Part shown: in pieces, positions 8,561-16,500 of the stretch | Layout of the letters: each line of letters begins with the position of its first letter | How positions within the stretch are numbered: the first letter of the stretch is position 1 | NCBI GenBank assembly: GCA_030262895.1 | Contig: JAJSZW010000012.1 | Coordinates: 1 to 48,585 of the forward strand | DNA: 48,585 nt | Source of the DNA: Deltaproteobacteria bacterium | Lineage (GTDB): Bacteria > Desulfobacterota > Desulfobacteria > Desulfobacterales > ETH-SRB1 | Direction: 5' to 3' | Made by a program: the position numbers and the translations under genes | The notes under the pieces: model-generated | What the model saw: only the letters and a program-made list of their open reading frames with translations | What the model was told of the DNA's origin: nothing | Database searches by the model: none

Positions 8561-9631
8561 TTAATCATCTTTAGTTGTATGGCACACGAAACAGCCTGTA
8601 GTATTGGAGCCTCCTCCAGCATCTATAGTGCTGTAATTCCACCTGAGCATGTCATCATTCGGACTTCCGTGGGCCACGTGGCACGACAAGCACATGACCA
8701 TGTCGGTGCCCGCGGCTACGGTAGAGCCCGGAGCACCGCCAAGAGCCGTCATACTGGCCGCGGATCGGGCTACCGGAGTATTAACATTATATGAGGTGGA
8801 CATAGAAGCATACTCCCCTGAATTTGGTATTACAAAATCAGACGGATGTCGGAGCCATGGGCTCGCACCTCCTGCTGATGCATCCTGTTCGTGGAAGTTC
8901 CCGTGACAGCCACAGCAAAAGCCGGTCATGGTGTAGTCATCGAGGCCATACGGGCCATCCTTGTCACCTACGTAGCCAAGATATTCATTGTGATCGCCGA
9001 AGCCCTTAGTAAACTGCCAGTCACTATCCTCAATCCCCTTAACGCCTTGGCCAGCCCCACTGGAATGTCCTGACAGAAACCGGTACCAGGGGGAAGCATC
9101 CACATACCCTGAGCTGTCATCAGCATGGTGCATTACATTTAAATGACAGCCTTGACAGCCGCTTCCCATGGTTGATTCTGCGGTTTGCGCTACAGCCAGG
9201 GACAAGTGGCAACTGTTTGCACAGAGAACCTCAGCCCCTGGCGCGGCGGCAAGATTTGTATCCTGAGTTGCTATGCCAAGTACATTATGACCCTTGGCAT
9301 CGCCGCAATGCTCGCCTGCACAGTCCGTGGACACCCACCAGAAATTGCCGCCAGCCAGGGTGTTGTCGCCATAGTTCGGTATAATTGTGCTCATAACATA
9401 AGGGGTGGCTCCACCATCATTGGTCCCTGTATGGCAGCCCACACAGCCACCTATAAGGAGTAATTCATTTGGGCCTGAGGCCAAAGCAGCGCCGTCCTGA
9501 CTGTTGTGCATTGTGTGGCAGTTGGAGCACACACCGGTTACTTTTGCATAAGATATCCCCCCTCCACAAAGGAGCAGGGATATCGCCATTGCCAAACTCC
9601 ATGATAATATTTTTTTTCTTTTCATAAACAT
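8561..9631 (-). CDS. OmcS-like multiheme cytochrome c (7 heme sites, one CX3CH)
   Basis: The 356-residue protein has a signal peptide ending near GGGISYA/KVT. Six CxxCH sites and one CANSCH (CX3CH) give seven potential hemes. Its layout follows the Geobacter nanowire cytochrome OmcS: CSNCHTMHNS at the mature N terminus, a DAKGHN block, a YRFLSGH block, then CCGCHGNFHE with WLRHPSD, then MCLSCHVAHGSPNDDMLRW, and a CFVCH close to the C terminus. OmcS has six hemes and is somewhat longer. A filament-forming extracellular role is plausible but inferred. An AAGGAG site precedes the ATG. It is transcribed alone from tandem sigma-54-type sites, and its paralogs are at 16501 and 17638. Confidence 0.87.
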   Translation of the reverse strand: MFMKRKKILSWSLAMAISLLLCGGGISYAKVTGVCSNCHTMHNSQDGAALASGPNELLLIGGCVGCHTGTNDGGATPYVMSTIIPNYGDNTLAGGNFWWVSTDCAGEHCGDAKGHNVLGIATQDTNLAAAPGAEVLCANSCHLSLAVAQTAESTMGSGCQGCHLNVMHHADDSSGYVDASPWYRFLSGHSSGAGQGVKGIEDSDWQFTKGFGDHNEYLGYVGDKDGPYGLDDYTMTGFCCGCHGNFHEQDASAGGASPWLRHPSDFVIPNSGEYASMSTSYNVNTPVARSAASMTALGGAPGSTVAAGTDMVMCLSCHVAHGSPNDDMLRWNYSTIDAGGGSNTTGCFVCHTTKDD

Positions 9632-9718
9632 AGTTTTCTCCTTTTTTTTAATCCGCAGATTATTCAGTTTTTTGTGAGTTGTCGGGTTTAATTCCCCGAA
9701 CTGTTATTAATTTAAAAA

Positions 9719-9757
9719 AGCAAGTGTTGTGCCAGATAAGAAGCAAGTGTTGCACCA
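9719..9757 (-). promoter_or_regulatory. Tandem sigma-54-type promoters for the OmcS-like gene
   Basis: On the minus strand, TGGCACAACACTTGCT (9734 to 9719) matches the -24/-12 consensus with the exact GG-N10-GC spacing. A second copy, TGGTGCAACACTTGCT (9757 to 9742), lies 23 bases upstream with the same spacing. Both point at the ATG at 9631 and predict a leader of about 75 bases for the proximal site. The two copies form a 23-bp direct repeat. Sigma-54 dependence would require an enhancer-binding activator, which is not in the window. Confidence 0.75.
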
Positions 9758-9763
9758 GATAAT

Positions 9764-10005
9764 ATTTATTTTAGCGAAGTTGTTAACTTGCTGTAATTAC
9801 TGATTATTAGCATAGGCATTCTATTTATAAAATAATTACTAAATCCGATTTTACGGGAAAAAATTACAAAAATTGGTAATAAAAAATTGCAAAAAATTGT
9901 AAAAGTTCACCGGGGAATTAGCTATTGATAATTTCAGATAATTATGCGAGCTTTAGACTGTCTATATTTTATATGTAATCAAGAGAGATTAATGAGTTAC
10001 TGACA
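9764..10005. other. AT-rich divergent spacer, no gene seen
   Basis: This is the rest of the spacer between the OmcS-like gene and ccmA. It contains A-tract-rich sequence with repeated AAAAATTG/AAATTAC strings around 9860-9905. These could bind a regulator or bend DNA, but I see no clear operator, coding region or RNA structure. The ccmA promoter should lie here but is not obvious. Confidence 0.4.
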
Positions 10006-10623
10006 ATGTGCACCCTTAAAGTCACCGGCATCGGCAAATACTTTTCCACAACAATTTTGTTTAAAGATATCTCCTTTGAATTGAATTCAGGCGATGTTGT
10101 GGCAATTACCGGCTGGAACGGTTCCGGGAAAAGCACCATGCTGCGTATTATTTCCGGTCTTGTCAGGCCTTCGGCAGGTCAGGTTGAAATGTTTTGTGAT
10201 AATAAGCCCATACCCAAAAAATCCAGGCGGCGATATGTCGGTATGGTTGCGCCGGCGCTCTCTCTGTATGATGAATTAACCGCTCTTGAAAACATGGAGT
10301 TTTTTTGCAGGGTCAGGGGTATTGCCTATGATCGCAAGAGCTGCTTCAATATTCTGGAAAGGGTTGATCTGGTTAAGCACGCTGAAAAAATATGCGGAAC
10401 TTTTTCATCCGGAATGAAGCAGCGCCTGAAACTTGTTCAGGCACTTATTCACAATCCTCCCTTTTTATTATTGGATGAGCCGGGATGCAACCTTGACAGC
10501 AGAGGAATAAAAAGTGTAAAAAATATTATTTCAGATCAACGGAGTTGGGGTATTACCGTAATTGCATCCAACGAAAAGCGGGAGGTGGATTACGCAGACA
10601 GTATCGTCAACCTATCTGAGTGA
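10006..10623 (+). CDS. ccmA: Heme exporter ATP-binding protein CcmA
   Basis: This 205-residue ABC ATPase has a Walker A loop WNGSGKST (about residues 39-46), a signature FSSGMKQRLKL (about 134-144) and a Walker B LLLDEPGCNLD. The length is typical of CcmA. With CcmB and CcmC it drives release of heme-loaded CcmE at the inner membrane for cytochrome c assembly. It starts the ccmABCDEF cluster and overlaps ccmB. The ATG at 10006 has only a weak ribosome site. Confidence 0.92.
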   Translation: MCTLKVTGIGKYFSTTILFKDISFELNSGDVVAITGWNGSGKSTMLRIISGLVRPSAGQVEMFCDNKPIPKKSRRRYVGMVAPALSLYDELTALENMEFFCRVRGIAYDRKSCFNILERVDLVKHAEKICGTFSSGMKQRLKLVQALIHNPPFLLLDEPGCNLDSRGIKSVKNIISDQRSWGITVIASNEKREVDYADSIVNLSE

Positions 10624-11284
10624 AGCTGTTGCTATCTGGTTTCGTGATTTACGCAGCGAATTCAGAACACGTTATGCGGTGAATTCAATCCTGATGTTTG
10701 CTTTAACCACTCTTGTGGCTGTAAGTTTTTCAATAGGTTCTTTCCGCATCGAGGAATCGGAAAGACCATTTCTATACGCGGTGCTGCTGTGGATAATACT
10801 AGTCTTTTCCGCACTTTCAGGCCTTTCCCGTTCCTTTGTCAAAGAACAGGAAGCGGGCACGATGGATATTTTGAAGCTTTCGGCCCGGCCCCAGGCGGTG
10901 TTTCTTGGAAAGCTGTTTTTCAATTTGACCATGCTGGGCGCTCTGGGGTTGATTATTGTGCCGGCATTTATTCTATTGATGGGATATAAAATAAAATTTC
11001 CAGGCTGTTTTGCGGCTATGATGGTTACCGGCGGACTTGGCCTTGGCGCCGGAACTACATTGGTAGCAGCTATGATCGCACAGGCCGATGCACGCGGCGC
11101 TCTGTTTTCGGCCCTGTCCTTTCCGCTCCTTCTGCCTCTTATAATTACCGCTATCAAAGGGAGTGAAAGGGCTGCCTACGGCATAAGTGCAGCCGGCTGG
11201 CCGGAAGTTAAAATTGCCGCGGCATATGCTGTTATTATGATTACTGTCTCTTTGTTGCTGTTTCCACTGATCTGGGAAGAATAA
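10562..11284 (+). CDS. ccmB: Heme exporter membrane protein CcmB
   Basis: The protein of about 240 residues has six hydrophobic segments and the family N terminus (IWFRDLRSEFRTRYAVNSIL). It also has EQEAGTMDILKLSARP, which matches the CcmB pattern EExxGTLEQLLLSP. It forms the membrane part of the CcmAB transporter. The start is unclear. No in-frame ATG or GTG precedes the conserved N terminus. A TTG at 10562 gives a 62-base overlap with ccmA, while a GGAGGT at 10581-10586 lies between that codon and the conserved region, hinting at a non-standard start (ATT 10589 or ACG 10592). The stop lies 5 bases before ccmC. Confidence 0.9.
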   Translation: MHPTKSGRWITQTVSSTYLSEAVAIWFRDLRSEFRTRYAVNSILMFALTTLVAVSFSIGSFRIEESERPFLYAVLLWIILVFSALSGLSRSFVKEQEAGTMDILKLSARPQAVFLGKLFFNLTMLGALGLIIVPAFILLMGYKIKFPGCFAAMMVTGGLGLGAGTTLVAAMIAQADARGALFSALSFPLLLPLIITAIKGSERAAYGISAAGWPEVKIAAAYAVIMITVSLLLFPLIWEE

Positions 11285-11289
11285 AGGTT

Positions 11290-11952
11290 ATGATTTACAA
11301 AATTTTACTGACAATCTGGATGAATCTTATAATAGCCGCTGTTTTTTTGTACGTTGAACCGGCTGCGGGCTTTCCGGGCGAGGTATCCCGCATTCTGTTT
11401 TTTCATGTTCCCACGGCATGGGTGGCGACGCTGGCCTTTTTTTTATCCATGATAGCGAGCTGCGTATATTTAATCACCAGAAAGGTAAATGCAGACTTTT
11501 TGGCGCAATCATCCGCTGAACTGGGTTTCCTGTTTTGCTTTCTTGCTACTGTAACCGGTTCAATATTCGCCAAAGCTACCTGGGGCTCATTCTGGAACTG
11601 GGATCCGCGGCAAACTTCTATTGTTATGCTCCTGATGATCTATGGCGCCTATTTTGTCCTCAGATCCGCAGTGCCTGATCATGAAAAAAGACGTGTGTTT
11701 GCCGGAGTGTACTCGATTCTTGCTTTTTGTACAGTGCCGTTTCTGGTTTTTGTCGTGCCCAGGATTACGAATTCTTTACATCCTGAAGACACATTAAATC
11801 CTGCAAGTCCCGGCATGGACATGAAAACCCTGATATTTTTTCTGGGATCATTATGCGCATACACGGGATTATTTGTGTGGATGCTCCGGTTAAAAGTGCG
11901 TATGCTGAGATTACTGGATAGGGAACAGAGAGCATTTCGTTCCAATTTTTAA
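11290..11952 (+). CDS. ccmC: Heme-handling protein CcmC
   Basis: This 220-residue membrane protein has six hydrophobic segments and the tryptophan-rich heme loop WGSFWNWDPRQT (about residues 97-108). Histidines expected to ligate heme are in FHVPTAW and in the loop near NSLHP. CcmC presents heme to CcmE on the periplasmic side. It follows ccmB by 5 bases. Its TAA stop (11950-11952) lies inside the 5-bp target duplication of the palindromic element that begins at 11953. Confidence 0.95.
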   Translation: MIYKILLTIWMNLIIAAVFLYVEPAAGFPGEVSRILFFHVPTAWVATLAFFLSMIASCVYLITRKVNADFLAQSSAELGFLFCFLATVTGSIFAKATWGSFWNWDPRQTSIVMLLMIYGAYFVLRSAVPDHEKRRVFAGVYSILAFCTVPFLVFVVPRITNSLHPEDTLNPASPGMDMKTLIFFLGSLCAYTGLFVWMLRLKVRMLRLLDREQRAFRSNF

Positions 11953-12042
11953 CCTAAATTGAGCGATTTTTTACTCGACCTGCACCAATCTTTTGCGCAT
12001 CAAGATCTTGGCACATTTCTTCGCAAAAAAACGTTCCTAATG
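11953..12042. repeat. Family-1 palindromic element, internally deleted copy
   Basis: The left end CCTAAATTGAGCGATTTTTT matches the longer copies at 20133, 27340 and 41129. The interior present in those copies is missing, with the junction at a GCATCAAG direct repeat. The right end has drifted. TTTAA flanks both sides (11948-11952 and 12043-12047) and is the apparent target duplication. It separates ccmC from ccmD. Confidence 0.8.
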
Positions 12043-12082
12043 TTTAATTTAAAACTTGATACTTAAAAAAGGAAAAGGATAA

Positions 12083-12220
12083 ATGAAAAGTGGTTTGGGT
12101 TTTGTAGCGGCTGTTAATCTTATTATATGGTCAGGCATTACGTTATATCTATTTGTACTGGATCGCAGGCTAAAGAAGCTGGAACAGAGGTCGGGGATGG
12201 ATGTACATTATGAAAAATAA
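12083..12220 (+). CDS. ccmD: CcmD-like small membrane protein
   Basis: This 45-residue protein has one membrane helix (AAVNLIIWSGITLYLFVL) followed by a basic tail, DRRLKKLEQR. That is the layout of CcmD/CycX-type peptides, which stabilise the CcmABC-CcmE complex. The ATG has an AGGAAAAGGAT site. The gene sits between ccmC and ccmE and its end overlaps the start of ccmE by 11-20 bases. Size and position support the call, as sequence conservation in this family is low. Confidence 0.8.
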   Translation: MKSGLGFVAAVNLIIWSGITLYLFVLDRRLKKLEQRSGMDVHYEK

Positions 12221-12602
12221 AGCTTACATAATCGGAGCCGTTATTATAGCTTTTGCGATGTTTATGGCTATGCGTTCATTTAAATCCACCCTTACCGCAT
12301 ATGTCAGCGTGAGCGAGGCCAAGACAATCAAAACTGCTGTGCAGGTGGCCGGCGTAGTGGTTAAGGATTCCGTCCGATATGATTTGAAAAGCAATAATCT
12401 AATTTTTACACTTAGAGAAGATGGCGGCGATGAGATGTCGGTCGAATATAACGGACCAAGTCCGGGAAATTTTAATGACGCCTCAAAAATTGTCGCGATA
12501 GGCAAATACGAACCACTTAGACAGGTCTTTATGGCCGTGGAATTGCTGGTTAAGTGCCCCACTAAATATGAACAAAGGGTTAATGGCTCGGTCAAAAAAT
12601 AA
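12201..12602 (+). CDS. ccmE: Heme chaperone CcmE, CxxxY variant
   Basis: The 133-residue protein has an N-terminal membrane anchor and then an OB-fold-like periplasmic domain. This runs through VQVAGVVVKDSVRYD, LIFTLREDG and VEYNGPSPGNF to IVAIGKYEPL. Classical CcmE binds heme covalently through the His of an HxxxY motif. Here the C-terminal motif is CPTKY (Cys119, Tyr123), with no His at that place. This is the CxxxY type known from archaea and Desulfovibrio (System I*). Translation can begin at 12201 or, equally well, at the ATG at 12210. Confidence 0.9.
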   Translation: MYIMKNKAYIIGAVIIAFAMFMAMRSFKSTLTAYVSVSEAKTIKTAVQVAGVVVKDSVRYDLKSNNLIFTLREDGGDEMSVEYNGPSPGNFNDASKIVAIGKYEPLRQVFMAVELLVKCPTKYEQRVNGSVKK

Positions 12603-12612
12603 CTTGGCATTT

Positions 12613-12735
12613 TTGCATCCCGAATTCACCATATCTTTAACCGATCTTCAATCGCAAAAGTCATCGAAATAGCTCGCTATTCCTGCGGTTTTGCTCAATC
12701 AGATCGATTAAATCTACGGCAAATTCGGGCGCAAA
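12613..12735. repeat. Family-4 imperfect palindrome between ccmE and ccmF
   Basis: Arms begin TTTGC..CCCGAATT (12613-12626) and end AATTCGGG.GCAAA (12722-12735). Nearly the whole 123 bp can fold into one long imperfect hairpin, with AATAGCTCGCTATT at the tip. The tip and the GATCTTCAATC / GATCGATT stems resemble those of the family-2 elements at 29512 and 45797, so the two families may be related. It is not coding. Confidence 0.75.
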
Positions 12736-12775
12736 TTCTACAAAGTTGTTTTTAACCGAGCCCTAAAGGAGAAAA

Positions 12776-15016
12776 ATGAATAATTTTGGCGATATATTAA
12801 TATGGTTGGCGCTTTTTGCCTTGTTTGTATCATCTGCCGGTTACCTTGTGTTGTGCCGCAAAAAGGAGCATAAAGCGGCCCTAATGGCTGCCCGCATAGG
12901 TTTTGTTTCCTTTGCAGCTTTTATAACCATAGCATCGATCCATTTAATGATCCTGATACTCAACCATGATTTTACATACAGTTACATTGTCCAATATTCG
13001 TCCCGCGATCTTTCGTTGGAATATTTAATCAGTTCCTTTTGGGCAGGACAGGAAGGAAGCTTTCTTGTATGGGTATTGTTTGGGGCGTGGCTTGGCCTGC
13101 TGCTTATGTTTAGAGCCCGGAAGATGGAGCAGCATGTCATGCTCATCTACAACCTGAACAACATCTTCCTTACAATCCTGTTGATAAAGCAAAGCCCTTT
13201 TAGCCGGCTTCTCTTTCCTCCTCCTGATGGTCAGGGGCTTAATATGCTCCTGCAGGATCCATGGATGGTTATCCACCCGCCTATAGTGTTTCTGGGTTAT
13301 GCGGCATTTGCCGTGCCGTTTGCCTATGCAGTCACCGCCATGTGGAAAAAAGAATATGACGCATGGATTAAGCCGACCTTGCCATGGACGCTTTTTGCCT
13401 TTGTTACTCTTGGAGCTGGAATCATTATCGGTGGATACTGGTCTTACAAGGTACTGGGGTGGGGTGGATACTGGGGTTGGGATCCGGTCGAAAATGCGTC
13501 TCTTCTGCCGTGGCTGTTAATCATAGCGCTGATACATGGGATGGTTTTGCAGAATAAACGCAAAAAATTGTACAAAACGAATTTCATATTGGCGGTTTCC
13601 TCCTTTATTCTGATAATATATTGCACCTTTTTGACAAGATCAGGTGTTTTGGCCGATTTTTCAGTGCATTCATTTGCGGATCTCGGCATCACAGGCTGGC
13701 TGGTTTTTTTCATACTTGCATTTCTGATCATCTCTCTTGGTCTTTTCTTTTTACGGCTAAAAGATATGCCTGCATCAAAAAAGGGAGATAAGATTAACTT
13801 CCTTTCCAGGGAATTCGGTCTTATATCCGCCATTATCTTGCTTTGTGTTTCCACAATACTTATTGGTCTTGGCACGTCCGCACCTCTAATTACAAGAGCG
13901 CTTGAAACAGCCTCAAAGGTGTCAACGCAATATTATGTTGACACTACTTTGCCTCTGGGTATTTTTATAGCCTTTGTTCTAAGTATTTTCCCTCTGATGG
14001 CTTGGGGTAAAAACAGCTTTTCAAAGCTTACGCCAAGATTAATATCTGTAATCGTATGCGCATCTGTCTCAGGAATCATAACTCTTGTAAGCGGCTATCG
14101 CGGTATCGGAGTTTTACTTTTTTCACTGTTCGCAGGAGCCGCCACGTGTGTCAATTTCTTTTTGGCAGCGCAACTCATTAGAAAAAAAATTACGTTTTCC
14201 GGCGCTGCAATTGCTCATTTAGGCGTCGGCCTGATGTTTGTCGGCTTTGTGGCATCCTCTGTCTATGACCATTCAGACAAGGCACTGCTGAAACAAGGCC
14301 AGGCGCAAAATATTATGGGTTACGAATTCACATTAAATACCCCGGAATTTTTAAAAGAAGGGAAAGGCTTTCGCCTGAGCCTGCCGCTAAATGTAAAAAA
14401 AGGAGAGTCTCAATTTGCTGCGCTTCCCGATATCTACTCCGAGCCCGGCAGAAATGGCCAGACAACTCGTTTTATCCATCCGCATATCCAGCGCGGCTTG
14501 CTTACAGACCTTTACATAGCGCCTGTAAATTATGACTCCGGCAAAAAGGAAGCAGGCTTTAACAAACAGATCATACTGAAAAAGGGTGACACAATCCAGT
14601 TGCAAGACTATGAGCTGACATTCACCGGTTTTGAGGTATCATCCATGATGGGCGCTGCCGACTCTGAAAATAAAGACATGGCTGTCAGCGCAAATATTCT
14701 TGCCTCATACAAGGGTGGAGATCCCGTAAACCTGAAACCGGTAATAATCATGGGCCGGACATCAAGCCCGTCCGGCAATGTCAAACTGCCGGGTCCTAAG
14801 GATGCCCGTCTTGTCCTGTCCCGCATAGACGCTACCACTAAGAGCATTAGTCTTATTTACCACGAGCATCCTCAGGATGCGGAGTCAGAAGAAGATGTTG
14901 CAACGCTTGCTTCCCTTCTAATGGATGTCAGCATAAAACCGGGCATGACATTGCTTTGGGCAGGAGTTTTTTTATTACTTTTGGGCGGGAGCATCGCAAA
15001 TGTCCGCCGCTGTTAA
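12776..15016 (+). CDS. ccmF: Cytochrome c-heme lyase CcmF
   Basis: The 746-residue polytopic inner-membrane protein has the heme-binding WWD domain WGGYWGWDPVENASLLPW (about residues 229-246). Further family blocks include FWAGQEGSFLVW, PWMVIHPPIVFLGY and FLTRSGVLADFSVHSFADLG. A large periplasmic domain follows residue 490. It is somewhat longer than typical CcmF proteins, with a final helix at the C terminus. It takes heme from CcmE and attaches it to apocytochromes. A strong AAGGAG site precedes the ATG. No ccmG or ccmH follows, so CcmF may act without the usual thioreduction partners. Confidence 0.95.
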   Translation: MNNFGDILIWLALFALFVSSAGYLVLCRKKEHKAALMAARIGFVSFAAFITIASIHLMILILNHDFTYSYIVQYSSRDLSLEYLISSFWAGQEGSFLVWVLFGAWLGLLLMFRARKMEQHVMLIYNLNNIFLTILLIKQSPFSRLLFPPPDGQGLNMLLQDPWMVIHPPIVFLGYAAFAVPFAYAVTAMWKKEYDAWIKPTLPWTLFAFVTLGAGIIIGGYWSYKVLGWGGYWGWDPVENASLLPWLLIIALIHGMVLQNKRKKLYKTNFILAVSSFILIIYCTFLTRSGVLADFSVHSFADLGITGWLVFFILAFLIISLGLFFLRLKDMPASKKGDKINFLSREFGLISAIILLCVSTILIGLGTSAPLITRALETASKVSTQYYVDTTLPLGIFIAFVLSIFPLMAWGKNSFSKLTPRLISVIVCASVSGIITLVSGYRGIGVLLFSLFAGAATCVNFFLAAQLIRKKITFSGAAIAHLGVGLMFVGFVASSVYDHSDKALLKQGQAQNIMGYEFTLNTPEFLKEGKGFRLSLPLNVKKGESQFAALPDIYSEPGRNGQTTRFIHPHIQRGLLTDLYIAPVNYDSGKKEAGFNKQIILKKGDTIQLQDYELTFTGFEVSSMMGAADSENKDMAVSANILASYKGGDPVNLKPVIIMGRTSSPSGNVKLPGPKDARLVLSRIDATTKSISLIYHEHPQDAESEEDVATLASLLMDVSIKPGMTLLWAGVFLLLLGGSIANVRRC

Positions 15017-15098
15017 CATATTTGATCTGCTCAAGAAAACGACGTCGCTGGGTAATGCCTTAGTTAAAAAAGATGCTGGAAGGCGCAGGAAACCATGA
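15000..15098 (+). CDS. Possible 32-residue coupling peptide
   Basis: A frame from an ATG at 15000 overlaps the end of ccmF by 17 bases. It stops at TGA 15096-15098, overlapping the next ATG in an ATGA junction. It would encode a short basic peptide (MSAAVNIFDLLKKT ... GRRRKP). No family is recognised. It may only couple translation of the two neighbours, or be chance. Confidence 0.25.
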   Translation: MSAAVNIFDLLKKTTSLGNALVKKDAGRRRKP

Positions 15099-16423
15099 AC
15101 TATCCATTTAACCTTACACATGTTGGCGCTGAAAATTGCGTAACCGGATCATGCCATCTCATGGAGCTTCCGGGAAGCATAAATATCATGGTAGACTGCG
15201 GCCTGACCATGGGAGGAGACACGGCTCTTTCCCTATCCCAGATGCCGGTCAAACCATCGGAGCTCGATTATCTTTTTATAACCCATGCCCACATTGATCA
15301 TATTGGAAGAATACCGGATCTAATTGACCTTGGCTTTGACGGGGAAATCATTACCACCCACGGCACAAATGCCCTGCTGATTCCCATGCTTGAGGATGCG
15401 CTTGCCTTTACTGACAGGTCAGAAAAAGAGATTAAAGTCCTGTCAGCCAGAATCAACGATCTCTCCTGGGGCTTTGAATATAACCAGAGCTTTTCCTTAA
15501 AAAAGGGCATAAAATTTAAACTTAAAAATGCAGGCCATATCCTTGGCTCCTGCTTTATCAGGTTTGAAATACCAGTAAAGGAGAAAACCCCTTTTTCTGT
15601 TATTTTTTCAGGGGATCTTGGTTCCATAAACACCCCAATACTGCCGGACCCTGACATCCCGGATCATTGCGATCTTCTTATATTGGAGTCAACCTACGGG
15701 GACAGAAACCACGAAGACAGAACAAAGAGAATCGAAAACCTGTCAGCCATGCTGAGAAAGGCATTAGCAGACAAGGGCAAGATCTATATTCCGGCCTTTG
15801 CTCTGGGAAGAACCCAGGAGTTGATCTATGAGATGGACCGCATCTTTACCCGGGAGAAATGGGATACGAAAATACCGGTATTTATTGATTCCCCACTCGG
15901 ACTGAAAATTACAGGTATCTACTCATCTCTTAGTGAGTTTTGGGACAAAGAAGCAAGGACGCTTTTCAAAAAAGGGGATCATCCCATTGACTTTAAAAAG
16001 CTTTTTGCAGTTGAAAACCAAAGGGATCATAAACGTATCCTGAATATCCCGGGCCCTGCGATTATTGTTGCAGGCAGCGGCATGTGCACGGGCGGCCGTA
16101 TCCTTGATCATCTTGAAAATAGCCTTGAAGATTCAAAAAATGATGTAATTTTTGTTGGCTACCAGGCAAAAGAAACCCCTGGAAGGGAGATCATCAAATA
16201 CGCCAGGCGAAAAAATGGATATGTCAACCTGAATGGTCAGAAAGTTGCCATCAATGCCGCGATTCATAAGTTGACAGGATACTCTGCCCACGCGGACCAG
16301 AAAGGCCTTGTTGGTTTTGTGGAGTCAATGGGAGAAAAACCTGGAAAAATTAAGCTTGTTCATGGTGAGCCGGGCAGTCAGAAAGTATTAAGAAATATTT
16401 TGTATTCTAAAGGATGCAAATGA
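15095..16423 (+). CDS. Metallo-beta-lactamase/beta-CASP RNA-processing hydrolase
   Basis: The 442-residue protein has the zinc motif HAHIDHIGR (about residues 63-71) and the metal-binding sequences NAGHILGSC and SGDLGS. It also has a beta-CASP domain with FALGRTQELIYEM and SGMCTGGRI, and the final YSAHADQKGL. This is the architecture of CPSF-like ribonucleases (YSH1/RNase J relatives). The known family cleaves or trims RNA in the cytoplasm. The ATG overlaps the preceding small frame and has AGGA upstream. It is unrelated to cytochrome assembly by sequence and may simply be cotranscribed with ccm. Confidence 0.9.
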   Translation: MNYPFNLTHVGAENCVTGSCHLMELPGSINIMVDCGLTMGGDTALSLSQMPVKPSELDYLFITHAHIDHIGRIPDLIDLGFDGEIITTHGTNALLIPMLEDALAFTDRSEKEIKVLSARINDLSWGFEYNQSFSLKKGIKFKLKNAGHILGSCFIRFEIPVKEKTPFSVIFSGDLGSINTPILPDPDIPDHCDLLILESTYGDRNHEDRTKRIENLSAMLRKALADKGKIYIPAFALGRTQELIYEMDRIFTREKWDTKIPVFIDSPLGLKITGIYSSLSEFWDKEARTLFKKGDHPIDFKKLFAVENQRDHKRILNIPGPAIIVAGSGMCTGGRILDHLENSLEDSKNDVIFVGYQAKETPGREIIKYARRKNGYVNLNGQKVAINAAIHKLTGYSAHADQKGLVGFVESMGEKPGKIKLVHGEPGSQKVLRNILYSKGCK

Positions 16424-16500
16424 AGCTATTGAACCGCCATAAAAATGACGGAACCGATTAAAGCGCCGCCATTTCTATTTCAATTACTTAATCACTACCT

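Noticed and set aside
8579..9463. Several plus-strand frames of 60-92 codons opposite the OmcS-like gene
   Set aside because: They are antisense to a clear cytochrome gene, have no ribosome sites and match no family; similar shadows occur opposite every multiheme gene.
10672..11157. 161-codon minus-strand frame
   Set aside because: It is the complement of ccmB and has no independent support.
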